Source: CBDCVN01 sp965223585
GTDB lineage: Bacteria; Deinococcota; Deinococci; Deinococcales; Trueperaceae
Reading direction: 5' to 3'
Assembly (NCBI GenBank): GCA_965223585.1
Contig: CBDCWW010000024.1
Coordinates: 248,001-312,000, forward strand
Length of the DNA stretch: 64,000 bases
Both the position numbers and the translations under genes were made by a program. Below, piece after piece: positions 52,684 to 62,136 of the stretch (positions are counted from its first letter, which is position 1; each line of letters starts with the position of its first letter). The notes beneath the pieces are model-generated. The model ran no database searches. It worked only from the letters and a program-made list of their open reading frames with translations, and was not told the DNA's origin.

Positions 52684-54375
52684 TAATACCCACGCCAAAG
52701 TGAGTCATATTACCAACTCACGCTAACACATTTCAAAAAACTGATTCAGTACGACACAATTGCTAAATAGTTGAAACGAGGGCACCATACATAAAGTATA
52801 GTACCCATGCAAGAAATACAATATATTTTACAATGCCTTAGCCCAGCTCTTGATAAAACAACCCTAAATCAGCTAACAACAATTGTTTTAGCAATGCTAT
52901 CTATGACTGGTCGTGTCACGATGCTTGGTATCTCTCGATGGACTTTTGGTCTTAGTGGTAGTTATCGTACGGTACAACGTTTCTTTAGCACCAATATTTG
53001 CTGGCTATACCTCAACTGGTACTTATTTCGTAACCATGTTTATGACCCTGATGATACCTACTTACTAGCAGGTGATGAAGTAGTAATTACTAAATCAGGT
53101 AAAGAGACTTTTGGAATTGATAGATTCTTCAGTTCTCTTTTTAATCGTGTAGTGAGGAGTATTTGCTTCTTTAGTTTATCACTGGTTAGTGTTAAAGACC
53201 GCACTGCTTACCCAATACTTAATAAGCAAATTGTACGTACTGATCAAGAAGAAGGCAATGAACCAGAGCAAAAGGAGTCTCAAGACAAGAACAATACGGG
53301 GCAGGAAGAAGCTAAAAGAGAAACACAAGATAAATCACAAGATAACAGTAAGGGTAAGGCAAAAAAGAGCAAAAGCAATAATCATAAACAACAAAAGCAG
53401 AAAAATAAAAAGAAGGCAGGACGTCCAAAAGGTAGCAAAAATAAAGACAAAGTCAATGTGAAACTACCAGTACATCTAGTATTTATAAAAACGATGATAA
53501 TGCTAGTTCTGAACATATTCTTACTAAGAATGGGTATTCAGTATTTATTACTAGATGGGGCCTTTGGCGATAACAACAGCTTACAAATGGCAAGAATGTG
53601 TGGACTGTTCTTAATTAGCAAATTAAGAGTTGACTCAGCATTGTACTTTCTCTATGAAGGGAAGCAAAATAAACGAGGAAGGAAACGCAAATATGGAGAA
53701 AAGATAGATTACAAGAAGATACCTAAGGAATATCTTGAGAGTAGCACAGTAGATCTAAAAAAGAAGATTCGTACAGATATCTATCAAATGACAATGTTAC
53801 ACAAGGAATTTGGACAGTCTTTGAATGTAGTAGTAATAGTTAAAACCAGTATAGTAACAGGAGAAAGTAAGCATGTAATCTTATTCAGCAGTGATCTGAA
53901 CATATCATACGAAAAATTAATAGACTACTACAGTTTACGTTTCCAAATAGAATTTACCTTCAGAGACGCTAAGCAATATTGGGGATTAGAAGATTTTATG
54001 AACATAAAGGAACAGCAGATAAACAATGCAGCAAACCTAGCAATGTTTATGGTGCTATTCTCAAAAGTGCTGTTAAAAAAACTAAGGTCTCAGCATCCTA
54101 ATTGGAGTGTTTTGGATCTTAAAGCACACTTTAGGTCGTTCAGGTACGTACTTGAAATATTAAAACTATTTCCCAGAAACCTTGATCCTATTTTAATTCG
54201 ACAACTCCTGAACAATGTTCCCAATTTGGGAGCTATTCATGATTCATAAATAGCAAAGTGAATTGTTTTGGAGTTGCCTTTTTATAGAACTGGGCTCCTA
54301 ATACCTCAGTTTTCAAATAAGTTTAACTTTCCATAAAGCGCTTCTGTTTTGTGATTGAGAATGTCATAGGTATTG
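52684..54375 (+). mobile_element. IS4-type element, copy 2
   Basis: 1692 bp, the same as 19208-20899, flanked by direct repeats ATCTAGA (52677-52683, 54376-54382). Inserted in lipoprotein L4. Confidence 0.9.
52807..54249 (+). CDS. IS4-type transposase (copy 2)
   Basis: 480 aa, the same protein as at 19331-20773: YLLLDGAFGDNNS, and the Y-x2-R-x3-E-x6-K box in YYSLRFQIEFTFRDAK. The Lys/Gln-rich insert is also kept without change. Confidence 0.9.
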   Translation: MQEIQYILQCLSPALDKTTLNQLTTIVLAMLSMTGRVTMLGISRWTFGLSGSYRTVQRFFSTNICWLYLNWYLFRNHVYDPDDTYLLAGDEVVITKSGKETFGIDRFFSSLFNRVVRSICFFSLSLVSVKDRTAYPILNKQIVRTDQEEGNEPEQKESQDKNNTGQEEAKRETQDKSQDNSKGKAKKSKSNNHKQQKQKNKKKAGRPKGSKNKDKVNVKLPVHLVFIKTMIMLVLNIFLLRMGIQYLLLDGAFGDNNSLQMARMCGLFLISKLRVDSALYFLYEGKQNKRGRKRKYGEKIDYKKIPKEYLESSTVDLKKKIRTDIYQMTMLHKEFGQSLNVVVIVKTSIVTGESKHVILFSSDLNISYEKLIDYYSLRFQIEFTFRDAKQYWGLEDFMNIKEQQINNAANLAMFMVLFSKVLLKKLRSQHPNWSVLDLKAHFRSFRYVLEILKLFPRNLDPILIRQLLNNVPNLGAIHDS

Positions 54376-55107
54376 ATCTAGACGTTTGGAATTGTTCCTA
54401 TTATCCCAATGAGTTAGAATAATCAAGTTGTTCAAACTATCTATAGCCATAGCTCTAGGATCAAGGTCTGGACGATTGTTTAAGGTAACAGATCTAGTTC
54501 TGATTAACCTCCCACCACTGCTAAACTTTCTAATAACAAAGTTTTTATTACCTTCATCACTGAGTACATATACACGGTCATTGCTATCAATAACTAAATC
54601 AATACCAGTATCATCATTTTTGGTGCCAAACTGCCTTATCCACAGAAGTTGTCCATCTTTATTAAACTTTGCTAAAAAGATATCGAAATCTCCCACTTGA
54701 AAACCAAATGGACCAAAGGTATCACCTATTACATAAACATCACCGTTACTGTCAGTAGCAACTTTTCTGGCACCGTCAGCAAATCTAGTGCCAAATTGTA
54801 AGCCCCAAATTTTGCCACCATTATAGTGCCGTAAGATCCCATCAGAAGCTCCTAGGTTTGTGCCATCAAGGTCTCCTTGCGTTTCACCTACCACATACAG
54901 GTTACTACTGTTAACGGCTAACCCGTACCCATAATTATTACTTGGTGTCGCAAAATCAAGAGTAGACAAGACGGGATCATCAACAGGATTAGATTCTGTG
55001 GGTGGTATAGGTGTCACACTAGTTTGGCTACAAGATGCTAAGAAAAAAATAGTTAGACCAATAAACCATGTGCTAATGCGGTAGATATAAACCTCTTTGT
55101 TTTCCAT
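54376..55107 (-). pseudogene. Lipoprotein L4, N-terminal part
   Basis: Starts MENKEVYIYRISTWFIGLTI with lipobox LASC, then propeller blades (VATDSNGDVYVIGDT, VIDSNDRVYVLSDEG) up to NNSKRLD, where the IS4-type element enters. A longer in-frame start near 55194 with its own ribosome site is conserved. The gene is dead through both insertion and a downstream nonsense codon. Confidence 0.85.
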
Positions 55108-55249
55108 TATTGTACTCCTTGTATTCATTGAATTTGAGAAATGTTTGTTATTACCTAGACTTGGTGAAGATATATTTTTGATGAAGTTACTCATAATTTG
55201 TTCCTTTCTATGAACAATTAAGGAAGATATGTAACTGTCTTTTCTTAAA

Positions 55250-55324
55250 GTCACACCTTGTAGTGGTGTTAGATAGAAGTTTAGGTCAAACTCTGTAAAT
55301 TATCAGGAAAGTTAGAGTAGTTTT
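55250..55324 (-). promoter_or_regulatory. Shared upstream module, copy 6 (L4)
   Basis: CACACC-TTGTAGT-GGTGT hairpin and the conserved blocks. The surroundings are nearly identical to copy 5, showing that L3 and L4 duplicated together with their upstream DNA. Confidence 0.7.
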
Positions 55325-55386
55325 TTAGAAGGCAAAAATAACTTGTTGATAAGTGTTTTTGGTCGATTCGGAAATCGCACAAAAAA

Positions 55387-55415
55387 TAAGCCAGAAGGTA
55401 CGAGACTTCTGGCTT
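55387..55415 (-). terminator. Terminator hairpin of the 55.5-kb lipoprotein
   Basis: AAGCCAGAAGGTACGAGACT followed by TCTGGCTT, with TTTTTTGTG next on the minus strand. Confidence 0.75.
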
Positions 55416-55475
55416 TACTTGTTGGAGTTACTTAACTCCTAGAATTTGTTTCTCTTTGCTAAAGTTAAGCGTTCT

Positions 55476-56594
55476 TTATTTCTTGCTCTTTCCACGATTA
55501 CCTTTATCTTTTGGTTTTGAATCATCATCAGACTCATCATGACTTGCTGTCTTGTCGTCACAATGTCCGGGCCCAATAATTCCATTGTTGTATTGATCTA
55601 GATAGTCCTTAAGATCCAATGCATAAGCAATATCACCAGTTGCGATAGAGCAGCTTAACAAAAGTGATTCGGCGTCTGCCAATACGGTTGCAATATCAAC
55701 AACTAAAGTGGAGGTTGTTGCTCCATTTGCCACATTGAGCCTAGCAGCAATCCACTGGTGGGCCAGATTTAACCACGCATTTCCACCTGTCGGTGTATCT
55801 AAAATATCTAGCCATGTTTGACCACATAATAATGTATTTTCATCAATTGGCCAAGGGATTTGCTGGCTTGGATTATTTCTGTACTGATTGTGATTTTTCC
55901 AATAGCCTTGAGTAAAAGTGCATCCTTCTAGACAAGGGCATCCTGATTCAACAAAGCCATTATCGAAATTCATATTGTTGTCCATAAACACAATAAACGA
56001 ATAAGTATTGCCTGCAGTTAAAAATACTGAATCTTCTACCAATGTCCAAGGGTCTATTTCAGAGTTGCCACCAGGTAAGTTGACTGTAGTAGTTACACCA
56101 ACAACAGCCCCATTTAAACCAGTACCCTCCCGTATAGTTACTGATGCTTGTCCAGGCAGATTGGCGCGGGTTGAAAAGTACCCACCAAAATTCACCTCTC
56201 CTGAGCATTCGGGTGAAAATGTTTGATAAAAAGTATTTTCGCCACTAGCAATATCAAGGTAATGTTGAGGAATACCAGCACCCGGAGCAGAAGCATCTGA
56301 TTCAGGCCCCCAATTACCTAACCAATCTAGCCCACCGGGACCATCTACTTCTACAACATTAGAAGTCTGACCTGAACCAAGCACCCAAGGTAGAATAGGC
56401 CATCCAATATGATTGCCGTAACCTGTCGGTGGATTTGTCTCAAAGTCAGCATTTAATAGCTCATTTGTATTTAGCGTTTGTAACGCTAATGAGTCTCTGC
56501 TATCAACATAAAATCGAGTTGAGCCACTTGATATGCTATTACAGGCAGCTAACAACAGTAAAACCAAGCCTATAAAGAAACTTCTTACTTCCAT
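55476..56594 (-). CDS. Lipoprotein with WKNH-type Cys-rich domain
   Basis: 372 aa from the ATG at 56594 (AGAAGG upstream). Lipobox LLLLAAC. The N-terminal half resembles a carbohydrate-binding-like beta sandwich (LLNADFETNPPTGYG, YLDIASGENTFYQTFSPEC). The second half has CTFTQGYWKNHNQYR, then NTLLCGQTWLDIL and LAHQWIAARLNVANGA, a domain seen in many secreted bacterial proteins with no fixed role. The tail is Lys/Asp-rich (DDDSKPKDKGNRGKSKK). Same upstream module as the propeller lipoproteins. Confidence 0.8.
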   Translation of the reverse strand: MEVRSFFIGLVLLLLAACNSISSGSTRFYVDSRDSLALQTLNTNELLNADFETNPPTGYGNHIGWPILPWVLGSGQTSNVVEVDGPGGLDWLGNWGPESDASAPGAGIPQHYLDIASGENTFYQTFSPECSGEVNFGGYFSTRANLPGQASVTIREGTGLNGAVVGVTTTVNLPGGNSEIDPWTLVEDSVFLTAGNTYSFIVFMDNNMNFDNGFVESGCPCLEGCTFTQGYWKNHNQYRNNPSQQIPWPIDENTLLCGQTWLDILDTPTGGNAWLNLAHQWIAARLNVANGATTSTLVVDIATVLADAESLLLSCSIATGDIAYALDLKDYLDQYNNGIIGPGHCDDKTASHDESDDDSKPKDKGNRGKSKK

Positions 56595-56617
56595 TTTAAC
56601 CATCCTTCTTATTCTTA

Positions 56618-56704
56618 AAGTCACGCCTTTTTGGTGTGCTAGGTAGAAGTGTAGATCAAATTATGTGAATTATCAGGAAAGTTAGAGTAGTTTTTTAGAA
56701 GGCA
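56618..56704 (-). promoter_or_regulatory. Shared upstream module, copy 7
   Basis: CACGCC-TTTTT-GGTGTG hairpin, more diverged, then AATTATCAGG and AAAGTTAGAGTAGTTT; begins about 24 bases before the lipoprotein start. Confidence 0.65.
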
Positions 56705-56757
56705 AAAATAACTTGCTGATAAGTGTATTTGGATGATTCGAAAATCACACAAAAAAT

Positions 56758-56785
56758 AAGCCAGAAGTTCCAAAACTTCTGGCTT
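56758..56785. terminator. Family-type hairpin without adjacent gene of the family
   Basis: AAGCCAGAAGTTCCAAAACT followed by TCTGGCTT. It marks where another unit of the family probably once ended; the plus-strand repeat at 56803 now follows. Confidence 0.55.
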
Positions 56786-56802
56786 GTCTCATAAAATTAT
56801 GG

Positions 56803-56994
56803 TTAAAGTATGTATTTAGTTTAATCCCCTAATTGGCTTACTAAATTTGACTTAAAGGCGTTTAAGGTGTAATAATCAATCTAAGTTTAGAATTATTTAT
56901 TTTAGGAATGTAAATGTGGCGTGGGAATTTATCAAATATAACAGTAGTTAAGTACATGGAATTAGATTCCTATTTAGGTGTTCAATACTAGTTA
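56803..56994 (+). promoter_or_regulatory. Array-leading repeat with promoter, copy 2
   Basis: Matches 21090-21279, including the promoter TTGACT (56847-56852), 17 bases, TAATAAT (56870-56876). It ends CAATACTAGTTA, after which the two copies diverge. Here it stands before a small single gene instead of a cassette array. Confidence 0.6.
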
Positions 56995-57034
56995 TGTAGC
57001 TAGATGTTACAACTCAAATTACTAGGAGCATTAA

Positions 57035-57262
57035 ATGATCAATAAAGACTTTAAAGAGTTATCAATGGGAGAAAAATTTCAGCTCCAAAAAATAATGAGG
57101 AAAAAACGTAAAGGTAAGGAATTAATGCCAAGCGAACAAGAACTATATGATCGATTTTCTGAAGAGTTTACTGCAGCTGAAAAAGCGGTCGGAGCTAAAT
57201 GGCCTATTATTATAGGGCTTCTAATAGCTAGTCTGCTAGCGATTTTACGAACATGTCAATGA
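57035..57262 (+). CDS. Small C-terminally anchored membrane protein
   Basis: 75 aa: a basic, helical N-terminus (MINKDFKELSMGEKFQLQKI, RKKRKGKELM) and one C-terminal TM (WPIIIGLLIASLLAIL). AGGAGC precedes the ATG. Family unknown. It is the only plus-strand gene in its area and is driven by the repeated promoter segment. Confidence 0.65.
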   Translation: MINKDFKELSMGEKFQLQKIMRKKRKGKELMPSEQELYDRFSEEFTAAEKAVGAKWPIIIGLLIASLLAILRTCQ

Positions 57263-57398
57263 GCATGGGGTAGTCCTATACAAGTAATGGTATGTTGAAT
57301 CTTGACCCTATTAGAACCATTGCTTTATCATTACATGAAGGGCACTACCAAAATATCTTATATGTAGTTTTTAAGCAATTCAAAAACTACACAAAAAA

Positions 57399-57428
57399 TA
57401 AGTCAGAAGCTTTGTAGCTATTGGCTTG
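57399..57428 (-). terminator. Degenerate family hairpin after the FecR-like gene
   Basis: ATAAGTCAGAAGC paired imperfectly with GCTATTGGCTTGT; a T-tract follows on the minus strand. Confidence 0.5.
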
Positions 57429-57446
57429 TCTTATGGAAATTGTTAG

Positions 57447-58433
57447 CTATTCAGGGCTTGTTGTTGGTATTTGCTCGAGCACACTATCCAACTCATCAAA
57501 ATTTTGTAGCAGCTCATCTGGTAAGTAAAAAGCTATGTCATCATTAGGAAAGGTCAACTCATCAGCCTCAGCTAGCTGACCAATACGTGTGTAAGGATAA
57601 TCCAAACCTAATTCTGTTAATTTAGCTATTAACTCAGGCAGAAAAGTTATATCAAAGATTTGACCATATAAATCAATATCTAAATCTTTTAGGAGTTCTA
57701 CAGATTGATGAAACCAAATTTGCTTGCCCGTAGCTGTAGATAAGCCTTCCGAAAGGCACACAGATTGATTAACCTCTATTTGCCCAGCTACAGCTATGTC
57801 TAAGTATTCTAAAAGATTCATAGGCTGACTAACCCATATTTGCCCAGCTGTAATAGTCGTAAAAGGCCCCAAATCTTCACCTATTTTAGGGGCAACCTGC
57901 ACACTACCTTCTAATACCACTACTATAGTCAGGTCAATTTCAGAATAGTAACTAACTATATACCAAGTTCCCATCTCAATAACAACAGCATCACCTGTTT
58001 CAGTAACATGTTCACGACAATTTTTATGCGTTACTGTGCCCTCGAGTGCTTGACATTGAAAGTAGTTGTCTTCTTTCGAACACTGTTCCAAAACAGATCT
58101 ACTGCCAAAAACTCCCCAAAGCTTGCTACGACGAAAAAGATAAGACTCACAGACTGGTTCCTCTACACCCAAATCAAAACCAAGTAAATGAACTTCCCCT
58201 TTATCATCTGTGATAATTCTGTAGCTTTCCTGCTCAGGGTTTTGAGGAACTTTAAGTCTAAAAGGCTTATTTTCGTGTATAGATAGGATACTATTGGATT
58301 CAAGTAATATTTCCCAGACCTCTACTGAAAGTTCTATAGGATCTGAAAGAAATTCATCTGGTTTACCATCTTGTGCTAGTACATAGTTTGTAAAGATTAA
58401 AGTTATATAGATTATTCTATAAAGAGCTTTCAC
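57447..58433 (-). CDS. Secreted FecR-like protein, last gene of STAND operon
   Basis: 328 aa from a GTG at 58433 that overlaps the upstream stop (GTGA) and gives a clean signal peptide (KALYRIIYITLIFTNYVLA). A FecR-like segment (VVIEMGTWYIVSYYSEIDLT, VLEGSVQVAPKIGEDLGPF, TITAGQIWV) is followed by repeated motifs (AGQIEVNQSV, GKQIWFHQSV, YGQIFDI). Probably periplasmic. A longer ATG start at 58457 lies inside the upstream gene. Role in the operon unknown. Confidence 0.7.
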   Translation of the reverse strand: MKALYRIIYITLIFTNYVLAQDGKPDEFLSDPIELSVEVWEILLESNSILSIHENKPFRLKVPQNPEQESYRIITDDKGEVHLLGFDLGVEEPVCESYLFRRSKLWGVFGSRSVLEQCSKEDNYFQCQALEGTVTHKNCREHVTETGDAVVIEMGTWYIVSYYSEIDLTIVVVLEGSVQVAPKIGEDLGPFTTITAGQIWVSQPMNLLEYLDIAVAGQIEVNQSVCLSEGLSTATGKQIWFHQSVELLKDLDIDLYGQIFDITFLPELIAKLTELGLDYPYTRIGQLAEADELTFPNDDIAFYLPDELLQNFDELDSVLEQIPTTSPE

Positions 58434-61126
58434 CTGTGACCACTTCCTATATTCCAAAACTGCTTAATATTTTTCAGTGATAGTCCACCAATAATAATAA
58501 GTACTACTAGACTAACATCTATTAGAGATAAGTAAGTTAAATATGGAAAGTCACCTATTTCGTATATTTGCTCACTCCAAGCAAATATAAGTCCTTCAGG
58601 AAAATTGAAAATGTTAGGTAAGCACCACTGTACAATAGCAGCTAGTAAAATGGCTAGCAGAATATATAAGCTTTTTTTGCGGCGCGATTTGTGTCCTATA
58701 GAGTTACTTATGCCAACGCCAACTAACAGACTACCTAAAATAGCTGGCAGGGGATTTTTAAGAAAATTAACAGGACTTATAGTTAGTGACATTATTACTG
58801 TAATAAGGGTAAAACAACCTGCTCCAACCACTAATTTTACAATGTTTTTGGGAAGCACTTTTTCAAAGAAGATATCAGCGATTTTACTAAAGGCCATGCT
58901 AGCACCTAATAGCATTCCCCAAAAGAAGTAATTTAATGCACCACGGGGGTCTGAACCTATAAATTTAAGGGTTAAGTATCTAAAAAGAGTATAAAGGACT
59001 CCTACAAATATACTGCTGATTATAAGTGAACGTATGAATTCATTTCTCTGAACTTGCTTTAAACTGTCTTTGACTAACTTCTCTTCTAATTGAGTCCACT
59101 TACGCATTCCAAGCTGACCATTTGTAACAAGGATTAAGTCTGATTTATCTAAAGTAGGAAAGCTTGATTTGCTTTGAGGTATTAGCTCATCTTCTTGTTT
59201 TACTAAGCGGCTCTCTAAAATCCGTCTAGCCCTTTGGCCTAATTTATTAGAATTGGCAAAACGTTCACGTATTAGTGGAGCAAGTATGTCATGAGTAAGA
59301 CGAGTATGGCTTCTCTCATTAGTATCTTCTTTACTTAAATCAGTTAGTAGATAGTGTTCTTTTAATTTATCAATTAGTCCATTTAAGTGTTGATGGTGTC
59401 CGTATCTTTTTTGAATTTCTCCAGCTAAGTGATGAGTTGTCGTACCTACAAATGTAGTATGGTACTCCAGAATATCTAGCACTAGCCCTAAATCAACTAC
59501 ATCTTTTTGCCATCTTTCAATAGCTTTAAAGCGCTCATCCAAGAAGTCATCAAGCAAAATACCTTGTGCTCTTAATTTTTCATAAAGAGCAAGGTTGAAA
59601 ACAGGTTTTGATCTACTTATTTCCTTAGCCTCATTCCACATTTTAGTCAAAAGAACTTGTAAAGTTGGGGCTAAACTCGAGCCAACATCTCTTAGCAAAT
59701 CTCTAGCAATAATCTCAGCTACACCGTCTTCAACAGTTAAGCTATAATGGCCTTGCAATCTTTCGTTTTTAGTTACGCCTTCAACAATCTCTATAACACC
59801 CTCGTAATCAAGTGGCTCTAAGAAAAATTTCTTGGCGCTTGGCAAATCACTTTGGCTTAGCTCTTTCTCAATTTCAGCTAACCATTCTTTACGAAAACTA
59901 AGCATTAACCTACCAAGAGGGCGCTCTTCTGGCTTAGCAAACACTTGTTCCAATGCCTGTTTTAGTTCACTTATTTCTTGCTCCCAGTTTTGTATTGTTC
60001 CTCCTTGTTGAAAATTATTGTCTTTTTGGGGGTTAGTGTAAATCTCCTCGAGTTGATCAAGAACTACAATTAGTGGCTTATCTGCTTCTTTTTCTATACA
60101 TTGCCAACTTGCTTTCAAATTGACTTCTTCTGACTCATCTGCTTTAAAAGCTTTAAGTAAGCTACCTAATGCACCCCACTCTTGATTTCGCCTTACATAA
60201 AGTACCTTGTAAGAAGGGAATCCCTCTACATAGCCAGTCTTCAGTCTTGGCAATAAACCAGCCGCTAAAAAAGAAGACTTACCCACACCTGCTTGACCAT
60301 AAAGTAAGGTAATAGGAGTGCTTTCTGGATTGGTAAAGTGCTGGTAGAGTTCAACAATTGCTTTGCTGCGACCAAAGAAAATTTCACTGTGAGCTTCTCC
60401 AAAATACTCGAGGTCGCGAAAAGGTTGTTTTGGCAAATCACCCTTAGGCAAACTAGGCAGATTAGGCTCAGGGTTTTTAAACAAAGATTCTTTGGGTATA
60501 GCAACCTTATTCCATACTTTATTTAGAATGTAGGTTGGTATTAAGAAGGCTGTCTTACCTGTAGTGGTAGCAGCACTCATAATGCCTACAATGCAACCCA
60601 ATTCACTATGCCACACGCCACTACCACTAAACCCTTGCCTAATACCTCTGCCTTGTTGCTTATCGTCTACTTGTATCCAACCACTAGCAGCTTCATCTCG
60701 AAATTCTCCAGAAGCCCAAACACCTTCATCATAGGGTTGAGGAAAACCAAAAATACGAAACTCTTTACCCCAAAATCCAGCAGTAACATAAAGCATAGTA
60801 GGCTTAGTATCTTCAGGTCTTGGGTCTATTAGTTGTAAGCCTGCCACATCTCCACTTTGATTATTTGGCTCTTCATAGAAAATAACTTTTGCCTTGTAAT
60901 TTGTGCTCTCTTTACTAAAGGGAAAAGTAATATTAACAGTTTCTTGTAAAAGATCTTTAAGTTTATTTTCTTCAGCAGCTAGGCACTCTTTAACAACATG
61001 TGCACAAGTAAGAATGTACCGATCAGCAATAAGTACCCCAGCACCCTTGGGTTTATTCTGCCCCTTACCATTTCCCCACAGACAAACCGCAGATTGTTTT
61101 AATTGTTGTGGTTCAGTTTGTTTCAT
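58430..61126 (-). CDS. Trypsin-like protease/STAND NTPase with C-terminal membrane segments
   Basis: 898 aa. Residues 1-210 are a trypsin-like domain with an intact triad (ILTCAHVV, SGDVAGLQL, GFSGSGVW). A P-loop NTPase of the STAND type follows: LLYGQAGVGKSSFLAAGLLP (about 280) and LIVVLDQLEEIY (Walker B), then a winged-helix-like part. Five or so TM helices occupy about 700-890 (NEFIRSLIISSIFVGVLYTL and on). No C-terminal WD40 sensor is present; membrane segments take its place. The architecture suggests a signal-triggered protease, as in STAND conflict systems. Confidence 0.82.
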   Translation of the reverse strand: MKQTEPQQLKQSAVCLWGNGKGQNKPKGAGVLIADRYILTCAHVVKECLAAEENKLKDLLQETVNITFPFSKESTNYKAKVIFYEEPNNQSGDVAGLQLIDPRPEDTKPTMLYVTAGFWGKEFRIFGFPQPYDEGVWASGEFRDEAASGWIQVDDKQQGRGIRQGFSGSGVWHSELGCIVGIMSAATTTGKTAFLIPTYILNKVWNKVAIPKESLFKNPEPNLPSLPKGDLPKQPFRDLEYFGEAHSEIFFGRSKAIVELYQHFTNPESTPITLLYGQAGVGKSSFLAAGLLPRLKTGYVEGFPSYKVLYVRRNQEWGALGSLLKAFKADESEEVNLKASWQCIEKEADKPLIVVLDQLEEIYTNPQKDNNFQQGGTIQNWEQEISELKQALEQVFAKPEERPLGRLMLSFRKEWLAEIEKELSQSDLPSAKKFFLEPLDYEGVIEIVEGVTKNERLQGHYSLTVEDGVAEIIARDLLRDVGSSLAPTLQVLLTKMWNEAKEISRSKPVFNLALYEKLRAQGILLDDFLDERFKAIERWQKDVVDLGLVLDILEYHTTFVGTTTHHLAGEIQKRYGHHQHLNGLIDKLKEHYLLTDLSKEDTNERSHTRLTHDILAPLIRERFANSNKLGQRARRILESRLVKQEDELIPQSKSSFPTLDKSDLILVTNGQLGMRKWTQLEEKLVKDSLKQVQRNEFIRSLIISSIFVGVLYTLFRYLTLKFIGSDPRGALNYFFWGMLLGASMAFSKIADIFFEKVLPKNIVKLVVGAGCFTLITVIMSLTISPVNFLKNPLPAILGSLLVGVGISNSIGHKSRRKKSLYILLAILLAAIVQWCLPNIFNFPEGLIFAWSEQIYEIGDFPYLTYLSLIDVSLVVLIIIGGLSLKNIKQFWNIGSGHR

Positions 61127-61155
61127 TAGCCAAGCAGCTTGTTAACTAGCAAAAA

Positions 61156-62136
61156 TTAACTTTTGCTAGGAATAAATACTATAGCAATAAGTCCAAACCA
61201 AAACTTTTCCCAATTAATTTCTTCAACTAGGGCCAGTTCTTGCCAACTTTTAGGCTGCTCGAGAGTAACATGTAAAGTATTAAATGAAGAGGTCACCTCA
61301 AGGTTATCACCCAAAAAAGATAGTGGTTCCTCTTTAAGATCAGTGATTAAGCGTAAAATCCAAGCAGTATCTTGTAAACTAGCAAGCAAATCCGCTGCTG
61401 TTTCTTGGGGAGAGAGCTCCAAAGAAAACTCCAAAAACTCATGATTTGGTTCAATGTTTATAAGCTGGGCCTCAAAATCTACAAAGCGAGCTAAACGTGG
61501 CTCATTAAAAATCCTTACCGCAGGACTCTTTTGTTCTTCTTCGTCTCTAGCAATATAAGTTAGACTACTTACAGGTGGCACAAATCCCATTTCTCTTGAA
61601 TCATCTAAGGAGGTATGGATCATAGGATCATAAAGTTGGCTTTGAGATTGGCTATCCTCTACTAGCATTTCACTAAGTAGATCTTGCACTTTTGAGTCAA
61701 ATACCTCAGTAGCACCCAATAAAGCATTTTCTAAGGCGTAGATCTCACGGTATACCCTGTAACGATTAGCAAATGCTTGGCTGGTTTCTTCATCGCCTGC
61801 TAGTTGAGCTATCTTATCAGCAAAACAATAAAAAAAGCCTCTAAAGGGATCAAGGCCTAACTTAAGATTTTGAGTTTCTTTAGCTATTTGTAAAGCTTGC
61901 TTATTATCTCCTTTTGCAAACAGTGATAGTGAATCAGCAGCTTGTTTTAATAAGAAAAGACTAGTTTTATTAGCAGAATCAGCTGCCTCTACACTTTTGG
62001 GCAACTTGTCATATGCTGGGGAGTTTTGGAAACTAGTTAGAACCTCTTGGTCTTCTGCTGTGAGATTTCCTGAGAAAACCACTCTTTGTAACAAAGGTTT
62101 TAGACGTTGAAAATTACTGGTGAAATGTGCCATCAC
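61156..62136 (-). CDS. Unknown protein, second gene of STAND operon
   Basis: 326 aa, helical N-terminal half (LKQAADSLSLFAKGDNKQAL, YREIYALENALLGATEVFDS), a more beta-rich second half, and a short hydrophobic C-terminus (WFGLIAIVFIPSKS) that may touch the membrane. Overlaps the first gene by 4 nt (ATGA) and lies 29 bp before the STAND gene, so likely works with both. No family recognised. Confidence 0.7.
   Translation of the reverse strand: MMAHFTSNFQRLKPLLQRVVFSGNLTAEDQEVLTSFQNSPAYDKLPKSVEAADSANKTSLFLLKQAADSLSLFAKGDNKQALQIAKETQNLKLGLDPFRGFFYCFADKIAQLAGDEETSQAFANRYRVYREIYALENALLGATEVFDSKVQDLLSEMLVEDSQSQSQLYDPMIHTSLDDSREMGFVPPVSSLTYIARDEEEQKSPAVRIFNEPRLARFVDFEAQLINIEPNHEFLEFSLELSPQETAADLLASLQDTAWILRLITDLKEEPLSFLGDNLEVTSSFNTLHVTLEQPKSWQELALVEEINWEKFWFGLIAIVFIPSKS

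Noticed and set aside
45570..54645. TTATCCACA-like strings resembling DnaA boxes
   Set aside because: They recur only at the codons for LWIRQ in the propeller lipoproteins, so they follow from protein repeats and not from an origin.
43483..57428. Repeated hairpins at regular distances, CRISPR-like at first sight
   Set aside because: The repeats are separated by full genes and sit just after stop codons with T-tracts; they are terminators of duplicated units. No spacer-repeat array or cas genes.
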